A stretch of 11,522 nucleotides of DNA from an uncultured Rhodobacter sp. (GTDB taxonomy: Bacteria; Pseudomonadota; Alphaproteobacteria; Rhodobacterales; Rhodobacteraceae). This document shows positions 1 through 6,858 of this stretch, piece after piece. The stretch is from positions 1 through 11,522 of the forward strand of contig CALGTJ010000220.1 of assembly GCA_937901435.1 (NCBI GenBank), given 5' to 3'. Both the position numbers and the translations under genes were made by a program. The notes under the pieces were generated by a model, which saw nothing but the letters and a program-made list of their open reading frames with translations, made no database searches and was not told the origin of the DNA. Every line of letters starts with the position of its first letter. The first letter of the stretch is position 1.

Positions 1-1
1 G

Positions 2-1837
2 ATCCAGCACTTCGCTGAGTTTGGCGTGGTGATGATGCTGTTCCTCGTCGGGCTGGAGCTGGAACCAAAGATGCTTTGGCAGATGCGCACCCGTCTGATG
101 GGGTTGGGTGGATTGCAGGTGGGGCTGACTACGGCACTTGTGATGGGGGCGGCGATGGCGCTGGGTCAGCCATGGTCGATCTCGCTGGCTATCGGGCTGA
201 TCCTTGCCCTAAGTTCGACGGCTATTGTCTTGCAAACATTGAATGAAAAAGGATTGATGAAATCCGAGGGCGGCAAGGCCAGTTTCTCTGTCTTGCTGTT
301 TCAGGATATCGCCGTCATCCCGATGCTGGCCCTGATTCCGCTTCTGGCTTTGCCGGAACTGATGCCGCAAGCCGTGGATCTGAACCATGGCGCACCGACC
401 CATGTGGTCGAGGCGGCCGGCGATCACGGCGCTGATAGTCATAGCCCCGAGGCGAGCGCTGATGCCCATGGACCCAGCGGACCCGACTGGATCGATACCA
501 TTCCCGGCTGGCAGCGCGCCGGACTGACCGTGGCCGCCATCGCGGCTGTGATCGTTGGCGGGTCGTTGCTGACCCAACCCATGTTCCGCTTTGTGGCGCA
601 GGCAAAACTGCGGGAATTGTTCACCGCGACCGCCCTGATGATGGTCATCGGAATCGCGCTGTTGATGTCATTGGTGGGGCTCTCGCCCGCGCTGGGCACG
701 TTCCTCGCCGGGGTCGTTCTGGCCAATAGTGAATATCGCCACGAGCTTGAAAGCGATATTGACCCATTCAAAGGCCTGCTGCTGGGCCTGTTTTTCATGA
801 CCGTCGGTGCGGGCATCAACTTTGGTCTGCTGTTTGACAATCTCGGCGCCACACTCGCCCTGACGCTTGGGTTGATCCTGTTGAAAGCGGGCGTTCTTTT
901 CGCGCTTGCGCGGATTTTTGGCGTGCTGTCACCGGACAAATGGCTGTTCAGCCTTGGCCTTGCGCAGGCGGGCGAGTTCGGCTTTGTGCTGATCAGTTTC
1001 ACCTTGGCCAACCATGTGATCCCCAAGGCGATTGCCGATCAGTTGCTGCTTGTCGTGGCGCTTAGCATGTTGCTGACGCCCCTGCTGTTCATCGCCTACG
1101 ACCGGCTGATTGCGACCCGGTTTCTGACCTCTGAGGGGGATGAGGCCGACGATATTGACGAGAGCGGTCATATCATCATCGCTGGTCATGGGCGCTGGGG
1201 CGGAATCGTGAACCGGATGCTGCTGAGCGCGGGATACAAGACCATCGTGCTTGATCACAACTCTGCCATTCTGGAAATGATGCGGGCCTTTAAATTCAAG
1301 GTCTTCTACGGTGATCCGTCCCGTCCAGACCTGTTACATGCGGCCGGTATTCACGAGGCAAAACTGTTGGTCGTGGCAATTGATAATCCGCATCAGGCGA
1401 CAGCGATTGTGCATCACGTCACCCAAAATCACCCGCATGTGCATGTCATCGCGCGCGCACGGGACCGCAATCACGTATACGAGCTGTATTCGGCGGGCTG
1501 TCGCGACATCATCCGCGAGACCTTTGACAGTGGCGTGCGTGCGGGCCGATCCGCCCTGGAAAGCCTCGGGCAGCATCCCTATGACGCTGAACGCATGGCG
1601 CGGGGGTTTGTCGAGCATGATCTGCGCGCCATTCGCGAGCTTGCGCCGCTCTATAATCACGAGATCCCGACCCATGAAAACGAGGCATATGTGGCCCGCA
1701 CCATGGAATTGCGCGAAGAGGCGGAAGACGCGCTAAGCCGCAAGACGGGCGTCTATGCGGGGCGGTTGGACCGGGGCTGGGTGCCGCCGGAACCTGCGGA
1801 TGTCGAGGCGGCAAAGAAGACAAAAAAGGCAGATTAG
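2..1837 (+). CDS. CPA2-family monovalent cation:proton antiporter (KefB/KefC-like), 5'-truncated
   Basis: This is an inner-membrane K+/H+ (or Na+/H+) exchanger of the CPA2 family, of the kind that exports cations under pH or electrophile stress. The reading frame is open from base 2 and begins inside the conserved HFAEFGVVMMLFLVGLELEP segment of KefB/KefC. The true start therefore lies upstream of the window, and GTG 26 is only an internal valine codon. Of 611 visible residues, about 1-375 are hydrophobic exchanger domain. About 390-505 form an RCK/TrkA-N nucleotide-binding domain with the glycine motif GHGRWG and an aspartate after the second strand (VLDHN). The stretch RARDRNHVYELYSAGCRDIIRETF matches the KefB/C RCK end. 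A polar linker with five His and many Asp/Glu (about residues 126-162) interrupts the membrane domain. No KefG/KefF-type ancillary subunit is visible. The family is sure; the transported ion and glutathione gating are not. Confidence 0.93.
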   Translation: MQHFAEFGVVMMLFLVGLELEPKMLWQMRTRLMGLGGLQVGLTTALVMGAAMALGQPWSISLAIGLILALSSTAIVLQTLNEKGLMKSEGGKASFSVLLFQDIAVIPMLALIPLLALPELMPQAVDLNHGAPTHVVEAAGDHGADSHSPEASADAHGPSGPDWIDTIPGWQRAGLTVAAIAAVIVGGSLLTQPMFRFVAQAKLRELFTATALMMVIGIALLMSLVGLSPALGTFLAGVVLANSEYRHELESDIDPFKGLLLGLFFMTVGAGINFGLLFDNLGATLALTLGLILLKAGVLFALARIFGVLSPDKWLFSLGLAQAGEFGFVLISFTLANHVIPKAIADQLLLVVALSMLLTPLLFIAYDRLIATRFLTSEGDEADDIDESGHIIIAGHGRWGGIVNRMLLSAGYKTIVLDHNSAILEMMRAFKFKVFYGDPSRPDLLHAAGIHEAKLLVVAIDNPHQATAIVHHVTQNHPHVHVIARARDRNHVYELYSAGCRDIIRETFDSGVRAGRSALESLGQHPYDAERMARGFVEHDLRAIRELAPLYNHEIPTHENEAYVARTMELREEAEDALSRKTGVYAGRLDRGWVPPEPADVEAAKKTKKAD

Positions 1838-1848
1838 GGTCTGTTTAT

Positions 1849-1867
1849 AGAGCGTTTTGAACGCTCT
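1849..1867 (+). terminator. Perfect 8-bp inverted repeat after the antiporter gene, possible terminator
   Basis: AGAGCGTT (1849-1856) and AACGCTCT (1860-1867) form an 8-bp stem closed by a TTG loop, starting 12 bp after the antiporter stop codon. The position suits a terminator, but no T-run follows on either strand (next bases are GGAGGCGGG on plus). It could instead be an RNA-processing or 3'-end stability hairpin, or a dyad operator for mnmH. The rest of the 121-bp gap (1838-1958) holds only a weak GGAAA/TTTCC dyad at 1914-1928 and no convincing promoter. Confidence 0.35.
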
Positions 1868-1958
1868 GGAGGCGGGCAATTCCAAACCAATGCAGGTTTC
1901 GTCTGCGGGCCATGGAAAAGAGCTTTCCTCTGGCGGGTTCGCGCTTTAGACCGCGAGA

Positions 1959-3011
1959 ATGCCTACAGCTTTCACCACTCTGTCCCAGATTTACGCGGCT
2001 GGCTTTGACGATATCATCGATGTGCGTTCGCCCGCCGAATATGCCGAGGACCATATCCCCGGCGCGATCTCTTTGCCCGCGTTGGACAATGACCAGCGTG
2101 CGACGGTCGGTACGATTTACACGCAAGAGTCCAGCTTTACGGCCCGCAAAATCGGTGCGGCTATGGTTGCGCGCAATGTGGCGGTGCATCTTGAGGGCGC
2201 GCTGGCAGATCGCGATGGGGGCTGGCGGCCCTTGGTTTATTGCTGGCGCGGTGGTCAGCGGTCGGGGTCTTTCGCCTCGATTCTGTCGCAAATCGGCTGG
2301 CGCGCCGAGGTGATCGAGGGCGGCTATCGCAGCTATCGACGTTTGGTGGTGCAGGCGATGCACGACACGCCGCTGCCGCATCGGGTGATCCTGCTGGATG
2401 GCAATACGGGCACGGCCAAGACGGATATCCTTGCGCTGCTGGCAAAACGCGGTGTGCAAGTGATTGATCTGGAAGGACTTGCGGCGCATCGTGGGTCTTT
2501 GTTTGGGGCGGTAGCAAGGCCGCAGCCCTCGCAGAAAGCATTCGAGAGCGCCTTGGCCCATGTTTTTGACGGATTGGACCCGGCGCGCCCTGTGGTTATC
2601 GAGGCGGAATCGAGCAAGGTCGGCGCGGCCTTGGTGCCCTCTGCGCTATGGGTGGCGATGCGCGGCGCGCCACGGATCCGCCTGAACGCTCCGCTAGAGG
2701 CGCGCGCGCGCTATCTGACGCGGGCCTATGCGGATCTGACGGCGGACATCGGCGCGATGCAGGCGACACTGGCAAAACTCGTGCCGTTACGGGGCCACGA
2801 ACAGGTGTGCCTGTGGCAACAAATGGCGGTGCGCCGCGAGTTCGAGGCTTTGGCGGCAGAGCTTATGGCAAAGCATTACGACAGTCGCTACAATAAATCC
2901 CGCAGTGCGCATCAGGTGGATTTGTTGGCCGAACTTGATCTGTTCCGCCTTGACGAAGAGGAACTGGCGCAGGTGGCTGATCAGATTGCCGGGCTGGTCA
3001 AATCTGCTTAA
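1959..3011 (+). CDS. mnmH: tRNA 2-selenouridine synthase (MnmH/SelU, formerly YbbB)
   Basis: MnmH uses selenophosphate to replace sulfur with selenium at C2 of mnm5s2U34-type wobble uridines in Lys, Glu and Gln tRNAs, by way of a geranylated intermediate. The 350 residues hold an N-terminal rhodanese domain (about 15-125; DVRSPAEY at 21-28) with the catalytic cysteine at Cys95 in YCWRGGQRS, equivalent to E. coli Cys97. A P-loop domain follows, with GNTGTAKT at 148-155, the family motif DLEGLAAHRGSLFG at about 170-183 and VIEAESSKVG. The start is well constrained: an in-frame TAG lies at 1947-1949 and ATG 1959 is the first start codon after it. No strong Shine-Dalgarno is visible. Length matches the family (about 350-370). 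The last P-loop glycine before Lys is Ala154. The stop codon overlaps the convergent selD stop, and selD supplies its substrate. Confidence 0.96.
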   Translation: MPTAFTTLSQIYAAGFDDIIDVRSPAEYAEDHIPGAISLPALDNDQRATVGTIYTQESSFTARKIGAAMVARNVAVHLEGALADRDGGWRPLVYCWRGGQRSGSFASILSQIGWRAEVIEGGYRSYRRLVVQAMHDTPLPHRVILLDGNTGTAKTDILALLAKRGVQVIDLEGLAAHRGSLFGAVARPQPSQKAFESALAHVFDGLDPARPVVIEAESSKVGAALVPSALWVAMRGAPRIRLNAPLEARARYLTRAYADLTADIGAMQATLAKLVPLRGHEQVCLWQQMAVRREFEALAAELMAKHYDSRYNKSRSAHQVDLLAELDLFRLDEEELAQVADQIAGLVKSA

Positions 3012-5203
3012 CGCACGGTTACAAAGGGTGCGCCCTCGCAGATTTGTCCTATGATTGCAGCGTGATAGCCTGCCGAGGTCAGGCGCTTTGTCAGTGATGC
3101 GGCCTCGGTTCTATCAACTGCCGCCAGCAGGCCGCCTGCGGTTTGGGGATCAAAAAGCAGGGCCTCTCTTGCACTTTGGCCCAGTTGCATTTGCGCGGCG
3201 ATCTCTTGGTTGGCGGGGTAAAGACTGGACCGGATGCCCTGTGCCGCCAGATCCTCTGCGCCCGCCATGATCGGGATATCCGCAAGGCTCAATTCGGCGG
3301 CAACGCCAGAGGCGCGGCAGATCCCCATCAGATGCCCGGCAAGGCCAAAGCCGGTGACATCGGTCATTGCATGTGCCCCGGCAAGGATTTCGGCGGCGCG
3401 CCCTTGCGAGTGGCACATCATCGCCAATGCCTCTGCCACCCAGTCACCGCGGGCCTGCATGGCCATTTCGCCCGCGAGGATCGTGCCAGATCCGATGGGT
3501 TTGGTCAGGATCAACGCATCCCCGATCTGCGCGCCTGCAAGGGTGATCGCGGGTCGGTCCAACAGGCCGGTGACGCTGAATCCAAGGGTCAGTTCGGCGC
3601 CCAAAGTGGTATGTCCACCAGCAATTTGAGCGCCCGCACCAGTGAAGACCTCTGTCGCCGCCTGCATGATTTCGCCCAGCCAGTATTCCTGCAATGCGGG
3701 CGACAGCGGTGGCAAAATGATCTGCGCCAGCGCGGCTTGGGGCATCGCCCCCATCGCCCAGATGTCGCCCATCGCGTGCAGGGCCGTGATGCGGGCCATC
3801 ACATAGGGGTCCTGCGTGAAGGCGCGCAGATGGTCTGTGCTTAGAACCACCTCGGCCCCGCCGATCTGCAGAACCGCCGCGTCATCACCGGGCAGATGCG
3901 TGATGTCCGGGCGATTGGCAGACGGCAGCGCGCTTAGCACGCGGGCAAGGGCAGGCCCGCCGACTTTTGCGCCACATCCGCCGCACATTGGGGCAGTGCC
4001 AAGGTTCCTTCGTACGTCCAACGCGGCAAGTTTGGGCCGTTGAGGTGCGGGCATCGCTGGCAGGGTGCGGAATTTTTCCATAAAGGTCTGGTCGATGCGG
4101 TCCTTCCAGTGCCAAAGCCATGGCCCCGCCAGACGCAGCCCCCATTTGTCCGCCACCGCAGATTTGCGCCCCAGCGAGATCAGCTTGAGGTAATCGGTTT
4201 GAGGGCGGAACATTTTGCGCTGGGTTCCGGTCAGATCGGCGCGCAGATTGTGGTACAGGATCGGCGCTTCACGCACTGCGAAAACCCCGGCTTTTGGCCG
4301 GGAGTCGGGCAGGGCGGCGCAGTCTCCAGCGGCGTAGATCAGCGGGTCAGAACTGCGTAAAGCAGTGTCAACACTGATGAAACCATCCTTCAAATCCAAA
4401 CCTGTCGTCGCCAGCCATCCCTGCGGCCGCGCGCCCACCGCGCCAATGGTAAAGCGAGAGGGCACCGCGCCGCCGTCATAGAGAACCGCCTCGGCTGTGA
4501 CCTCTCGCACCTCGGCCTGCTCGATCAAGGTCACTCCAAGCTGGCGCATTTGGGTCAGGATCGCGTTACGCGCCGCAGTGCCCATGCCGGGCAGGGCCTT
4601 GCTGCGGTCCAGAACCGTGATCTGCGCGGTGACCCCGGCCCGTTGAACCCCGGCCTGTTGAACCCCGGCCTGTTGCAGCGCATGTGCCATGGCGAGGCCA
4701 AGCTCGACACCGCCAACGCCGCCGCCGATCACCGCGATTTCGGCGGGCAGCGTGCCCGCGCGCACCCTGTCCAAAAACGCGGTCCAAGCCTGTGCATAGC
4801 TACCCAGCGGTTTGGCTCCCACGCCATGCGCGGCAAATCCGGGCAAGGCGGGCAGGTCAGAGGTGATGCCGATGTTGATCGACGCAAGATCATATGCGAT
4901 CTCGCGATCTGCCAGATGCACACGCCGCGCGGCGCGGTCGATGCCGCTGACAGCCCCAAGGATCAGCCGCGCACCGGCAAACCGGGCCAGCCGCACGAGG
5001 TCGATCATCAGGTCATCGCGCGCGTAATGCCCCGCCACAAACCCCGGCAACATGCCTGTATAGGGCGCGGTTGGCCCGGGATTGATCACCGTCAGACGCG
5101 CCCCCGGCAGCGGGCGCATGCCCCATCTGCGCAGAACAAGCGCGTGGGTATGACCGCCGCCGATCAGCACCAGTTCGCGGGTCAGGGGGGGTGGCATTAT
5201 CAT
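3008..5203 (-). CDS. selD: Fused FAD/NAD(P)-dependent oxidoreductase - selenide,water dikinase (SelD)
   Basis: A 731-residue two-domain cytosolic protein. Residues 1 to about 375 form a type-II-NADH-dehydrogenase-like pyridine nucleotide-disulfide oxidoreductase. It has an FAD-binding IGGGHTHA at 14-21, the fusion-family signature PYTGMLPGF near 47-55, an NAD(P) motif IGGGVGGVELG at about 159-169 and a second FAD motif YAAGDC near 290. From about 395, residues form SelD, which makes selenophosphate from selenide and ATP. Its GCGAK motif places Cys410 and Lys413 at E. coli Cys17/Lys20, followed by PGDDAAV, STD, GDIWAMGAMP and DVTGFGLAGH. This fusion is a known SelD architecture; the oxidoreductase probably handles selenium redox delivery, which is inference. 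The frame stays open to 5335, but that would overlap the upstream gene. ATG 5203 follows AGAGAG, and ATG 5197 is equally possible. It is the last gene of the minus-strand run, 61 bp after the PNPOx-like gene, and overlaps mnmH by 4 bp. Confidence 0.95.
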   Translation of the reverse strand: MIMPPPLTRELVLIGGGHTHALVLRRWGMRPLPGARLTVINPGPTAPYTGMLPGFVAGHYARDDLMIDLVRLARFAGARLILGAVSGIDRAARRVHLADREIAYDLASINIGITSDLPALPGFAAHGVGAKPLGSYAQAWTAFLDRVRAGTLPAEIAVIGGGVGGVELGLAMAHALQQAGVQQAGVQRAGVTAQITVLDRSKALPGMGTAARNAILTQMRQLGVTLIEQAEVREVTAEAVLYDGGAVPSRFTIGAVGARPQGWLATTGLDLKDGFISVDTALRSSDPLIYAAGDCAALPDSRPKAGVFAVREAPILYHNLRADLTGTQRKMFRPQTDYLKLISLGRKSAVADKWGLRLAGPWLWHWKDRIDQTFMEKFRTLPAMPAPQRPKLAALDVRRNLGTAPMCGGCGAKVGGPALARVLSALPSANRPDITHLPGDDAAVLQIGGAEVVLSTDHLRAFTQDPYVMARITALHAMGDIWAMGAMPQAALAQIILPPLSPALQEYWLGEIMQAATEVFTGAGAQIAGGHTTLGAELTLGFSVTGLLDRPAITLAGAQIGDALILTKPIGSGTILAGEMAMQARGDWVAEALAMMCHSQGRAAEILAGAHAMTDVTGFGLAGHLMGICRASGVAAELSLADIPIMAGAEDLAAQGIRSSLYPANQEIAAQMQLGQSAREALLFDPQTAGGLLAAVDRTEAASLTKRLTSAGYHAAIIGQICEGAPFVTVR
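4632..4676. repeat. Three tandem 15-bp repeats inside the oxidoreductase domain of selD
   Basis: Three consecutive copies of a 15-bp unit (plus strand ACCCCGGCCTGTTGA) run from 4632 to 4676. Copy 1 differs by one base (C for T) and copy 3 by its last base. Because 15 is a multiple of three the frame is kept, giving a repeated QAGVQ-type peptide at about residues 177-191, just after the NAD(P)-binding motif. It looks like replication-slippage expansion in a surface loop or helix end. Confidence 0.9.
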
Positions 5204-5207
5204 GTCG

Positions 5208-5213
5208 CTCTCT
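5208..5213 (-). promoter_or_regulatory. Shine-Dalgarno deciding the selD start
   Basis: AGAGAG on the minus strand lies 4 nt before ATG 5203 and 10 nt before ATG 5197. It supports starting the fusion here, just before the conserved ELVLIGGG segment, rather than at 5335. Which of the two ATGs is used cannot be settled from the sequence. Confidence 0.55.
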
Positions 5214-5264
5214 TGGGTTGCTTGGCCCTTGGCTATTCCGTTTGGCGCGGTTTTGCGAGAGGCA

Positions 5265-5825
5265 TCAGGGGGCAAGCCATTGGCCGGTCCAGCCATCGGC
5301 ACGGCAATATCGGGCGCGACGATGATAATCGGCACTCAGATGCACAATATCGACCTCAGCGATGACCAAGGTCAGCACGGCAAAGTGATCGGGATTGATG
5401 ATGCGGGTGTAGGCGTCAGAGGCGGAAATGGGCGTGCCCGGCGCAGGTTCGACCCCATAAGATGGGCGGGACCCGTTTGGAACGCGGGTCCAAAGATCGC
5501 GCACGGCCTCGCCTTCTGCGATCTCGACATGACCACGCAGGCGAATTTGCAGGTCTTCGCGGGCTTGCCACAGATGCAGGGCTGCGCGCGGATTTGCCCG
5601 CAATTCTGCGACCTTGACCGTTGTGCTGTCGGTATGCACCACGACTGTGCCCGCTGTTTGGTTGGCGTCGCGCAAGACGGTGATGCGGGATTCTGGCCCG
5701 CCAGACAGGCCAATCGTGGACAGCACCGTATGGCGCGCGGCAGAGCGGCGGTCATGGGCCACGGCCTCTAGCTGGTGCCAGCTCTCGCGCCACAACCCGT
5801 CCAATGTGGTGAACCAGTCAGTCAT
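5265..5825 (-). CDS. Pyridoxamine 5'-phosphate oxidase-like FMN-binding split-barrel protein
   Basis: A 186-residue cytosolic protein of the PNPOx-like flavin-binding split-barrel superfamily. Recognisable features are the N-terminal strand region around residues 32-70 (VLSTIGL, SRITVLRDA, VVVHTDS), the block LRANPRAALHLWQ at 75-87, LQIRLRGHVEI at 92-102 and the GVEPAPGTPI segment at 124-133. Members bind FMN or related flavins. Some oxidise PNP/PMP, but many have other or unknown substrates, so a vitamin B6 role is not claimed. The start is well supported: GGAG lies 10 nt before ATG 5825, and the start overlaps the upstream AttH-like stop (ATGACTGA, 8 bp), which suggests translational coupling. 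selD follows after 61 bp. A redox role connected with the flavin domain of the SelD fusion is possible but is only inferred from position. Confidence 0.87.
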   Translation of the reverse strand: MTDWFTTLDGLWRESWHQLEAVAHDRRSAARHTVLSTIGLSGGPESRITVLRDANQTAGTVVVHTDSTTVKVAELRANPRAALHLWQAREDLQIRLRGHVEIAEGEAVRDLWTRVPNGSRPSYGVEPAPGTPISASDAYTRIINPDHFAVLTLVIAEVDIVHLSADYHRRARYCRADGWTGQWLAP

Positions 5826-6858
5826 AGCCTGTCATCTCCAGATAGCCGCGTCCCGGATGGGTGCCGGTGACGCGCACCGGGCCTTCCCAATAGCTGATGG
5901 TCGTGCCCATCCAGCTTTGTGGGTTCAGGGCGGTTGCGGTAATATCTAACGCCTTTTCAGGCAGTTGCACGCGCCACGTGGTCGGCACTTTGCGACCCTC
6001 GACGTCTGACGTGGCAATCGGGTCCAGCAGGATCTGACCATTTTCCAAAGGCGCCGGGGTGCCCTCGGGCGTGATCCACGTGCCCACGATATAGCTGCTC
6101 TCGGTCGAGCGCAGCCCATAGGCCATCAGTTTGGTGCCGTCGTCAAAGTGCAGCGACAGCCAGTCCCAGCCGGTCTGCTCCTCGGTCAGAGGTTGACTGG
6201 ACCATTCGCGATCCAGCCAGCCCTCGCCTGTCACCTCGACAGGGCCGGTGGGCAGGTCTAACGTGCCGGACAGCTGATAAAACGGTTGCGAGTAATAATG
6301 GCTGGCCTGTCCCGCCTCTGATTTTACAGAATACCCGTTCTGTCCCTGCGGCACGAATGGCCCCTGCGCCGTGAATGCCAGATCATAGGCGAAATCGCCG
6401 CCCTTCGCTATCAAACGTCCGTCTTCTATTCCGGTCATCGCCCAATCATCAATCCACGCCTCAAAGGGCGTGGCCGTGACCCCGGCCTGACCGATCCCAC
6501 CGCGGGCAAAGCGTTCGCCCACGTAATGCGCGTCGGGCGTGGTGATGGCCGCATGCCCCATCCAAAGCACCGGTGTCTGCCAGCCGTCACCGTCTTGCGG
6601 CGAAAGGGCCGAGCGGAATAGCGTCCATTGGATGCCATACTCTGTCCCGGCCTCATCGCGCAGGTTGGCGGTCAGATACCACCATTCGATCCGAAACCCC
6701 GGATGCGCGCCATGATCGGCGGGGAAGTCGAAGCGTTTATCCGGGACCGGCAGCAGATAGCCGTCGCTACCGCTGCCCATCCCGGCGAATCCCTGCGCCT
6801 GTACTGGCGCATGCCAGAAAAATAACGCAAAAACGATGAACATGATCCTAACGCTCAT
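5818..6858 (-). CDS. Secreted lipocalin-like (AttH/CrtC-domain, COG5621-type) protein
   Basis: A 346-residue exported protein of the AttH/carotenoid 1,2-hydratase-like family (two lipocalin-like beta-barrel domains, often called predicted secreted hydrolase). An N-terminal signal peptide (MSVRIMFIVFALFFWHAPVQA) is likely cut after Ala21. Family hallmarks are PADHGAHPGFRIEWWYLTANL from about 46, YGIQWTLFR near 74-82 and GEGWLDREWSSQ at about 211-221. Such genes usually sit beside an ABC ATPase and FtsX-type permease, as here, so it probably binds or processes a lipid handled by that transporter; the ligand is unknown. I chose ATG 6858 because AAGG lies 9 nt upstream; a TTG at 6864 and an ATG at 6843 are also in frame. 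It overlaps the permease by 11 bp and the next gene by 8 bp. The context does not support calling it a true carotenoid hydratase, since no carotenoid genes are present. Confidence 0.88.
   Translation of the reverse strand: MSVRIMFIVFALFFWHAPVQAQGFAGMGSGSDGYLLPVPDKRFDFPADHGAHPGFRIEWWYLTANLRDEAGTEYGIQWTLFRSALSPQDGDGWQTPVLWMGHAAITTPDAHYVGERFARGGIGQAGVTATPFEAWIDDWAMTGIEDGRLIAKGGDFAYDLAFTAQGPFVPQGQNGYSVKSEAGQASHYYSQPFYQLSGTLDLPTGPVEVTGEGWLDREWSSQPLTEEQTGWDWLSLHFDDGTKLMAYGLRSTESSYIVGTWITPEGTPAPLENGQILLDPIATSDVEGRKVPTTWRVQLPEKALDITATALNPQSWMGTTISYWEGPVRVTGTHPGRGYLEMTGYD

Noticed and set aside
439..1026. Minus-strand open frame of 195 codons inside the antiporter gene
   Set aside because: It is antisense to a strongly conserved membrane and exchanger sequence, and its low-complexity translation has no family features.
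4632..4676. Short CRISPR-like array
   Set aside because: Units are only 15 bp, directly adjacent without spacers, and in frame inside a coding sequence.
5204..5335. Possible 44-residue N-terminal extension of the SelD fusion
   Set aside because: It would overlap the PNPOx-like gene by 71 bp, has no family similarity, and a Shine-Dalgarno sits just before ATG 5203, immediately upstream of the conserved FAD motif.
4550..5365. Long plus-strand open frame (271 codons) opposite selD, and similar ones at 3143-3844 and 5202-5771
   Set aside because: Their translations are Arg/Gly/His/Pro-rich with no recognisable domain and lie fully antisense to clear genes. They are GC-rich codon shadows.
5818..6858. 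Annotation as true carotenoid 1,2-hydratase (CrtC)
   Set aside because: No carotenoid genes are nearby, the protein has a secretion signal, and an ABC/FtsX neighbour points to the AttH-type subgroup.
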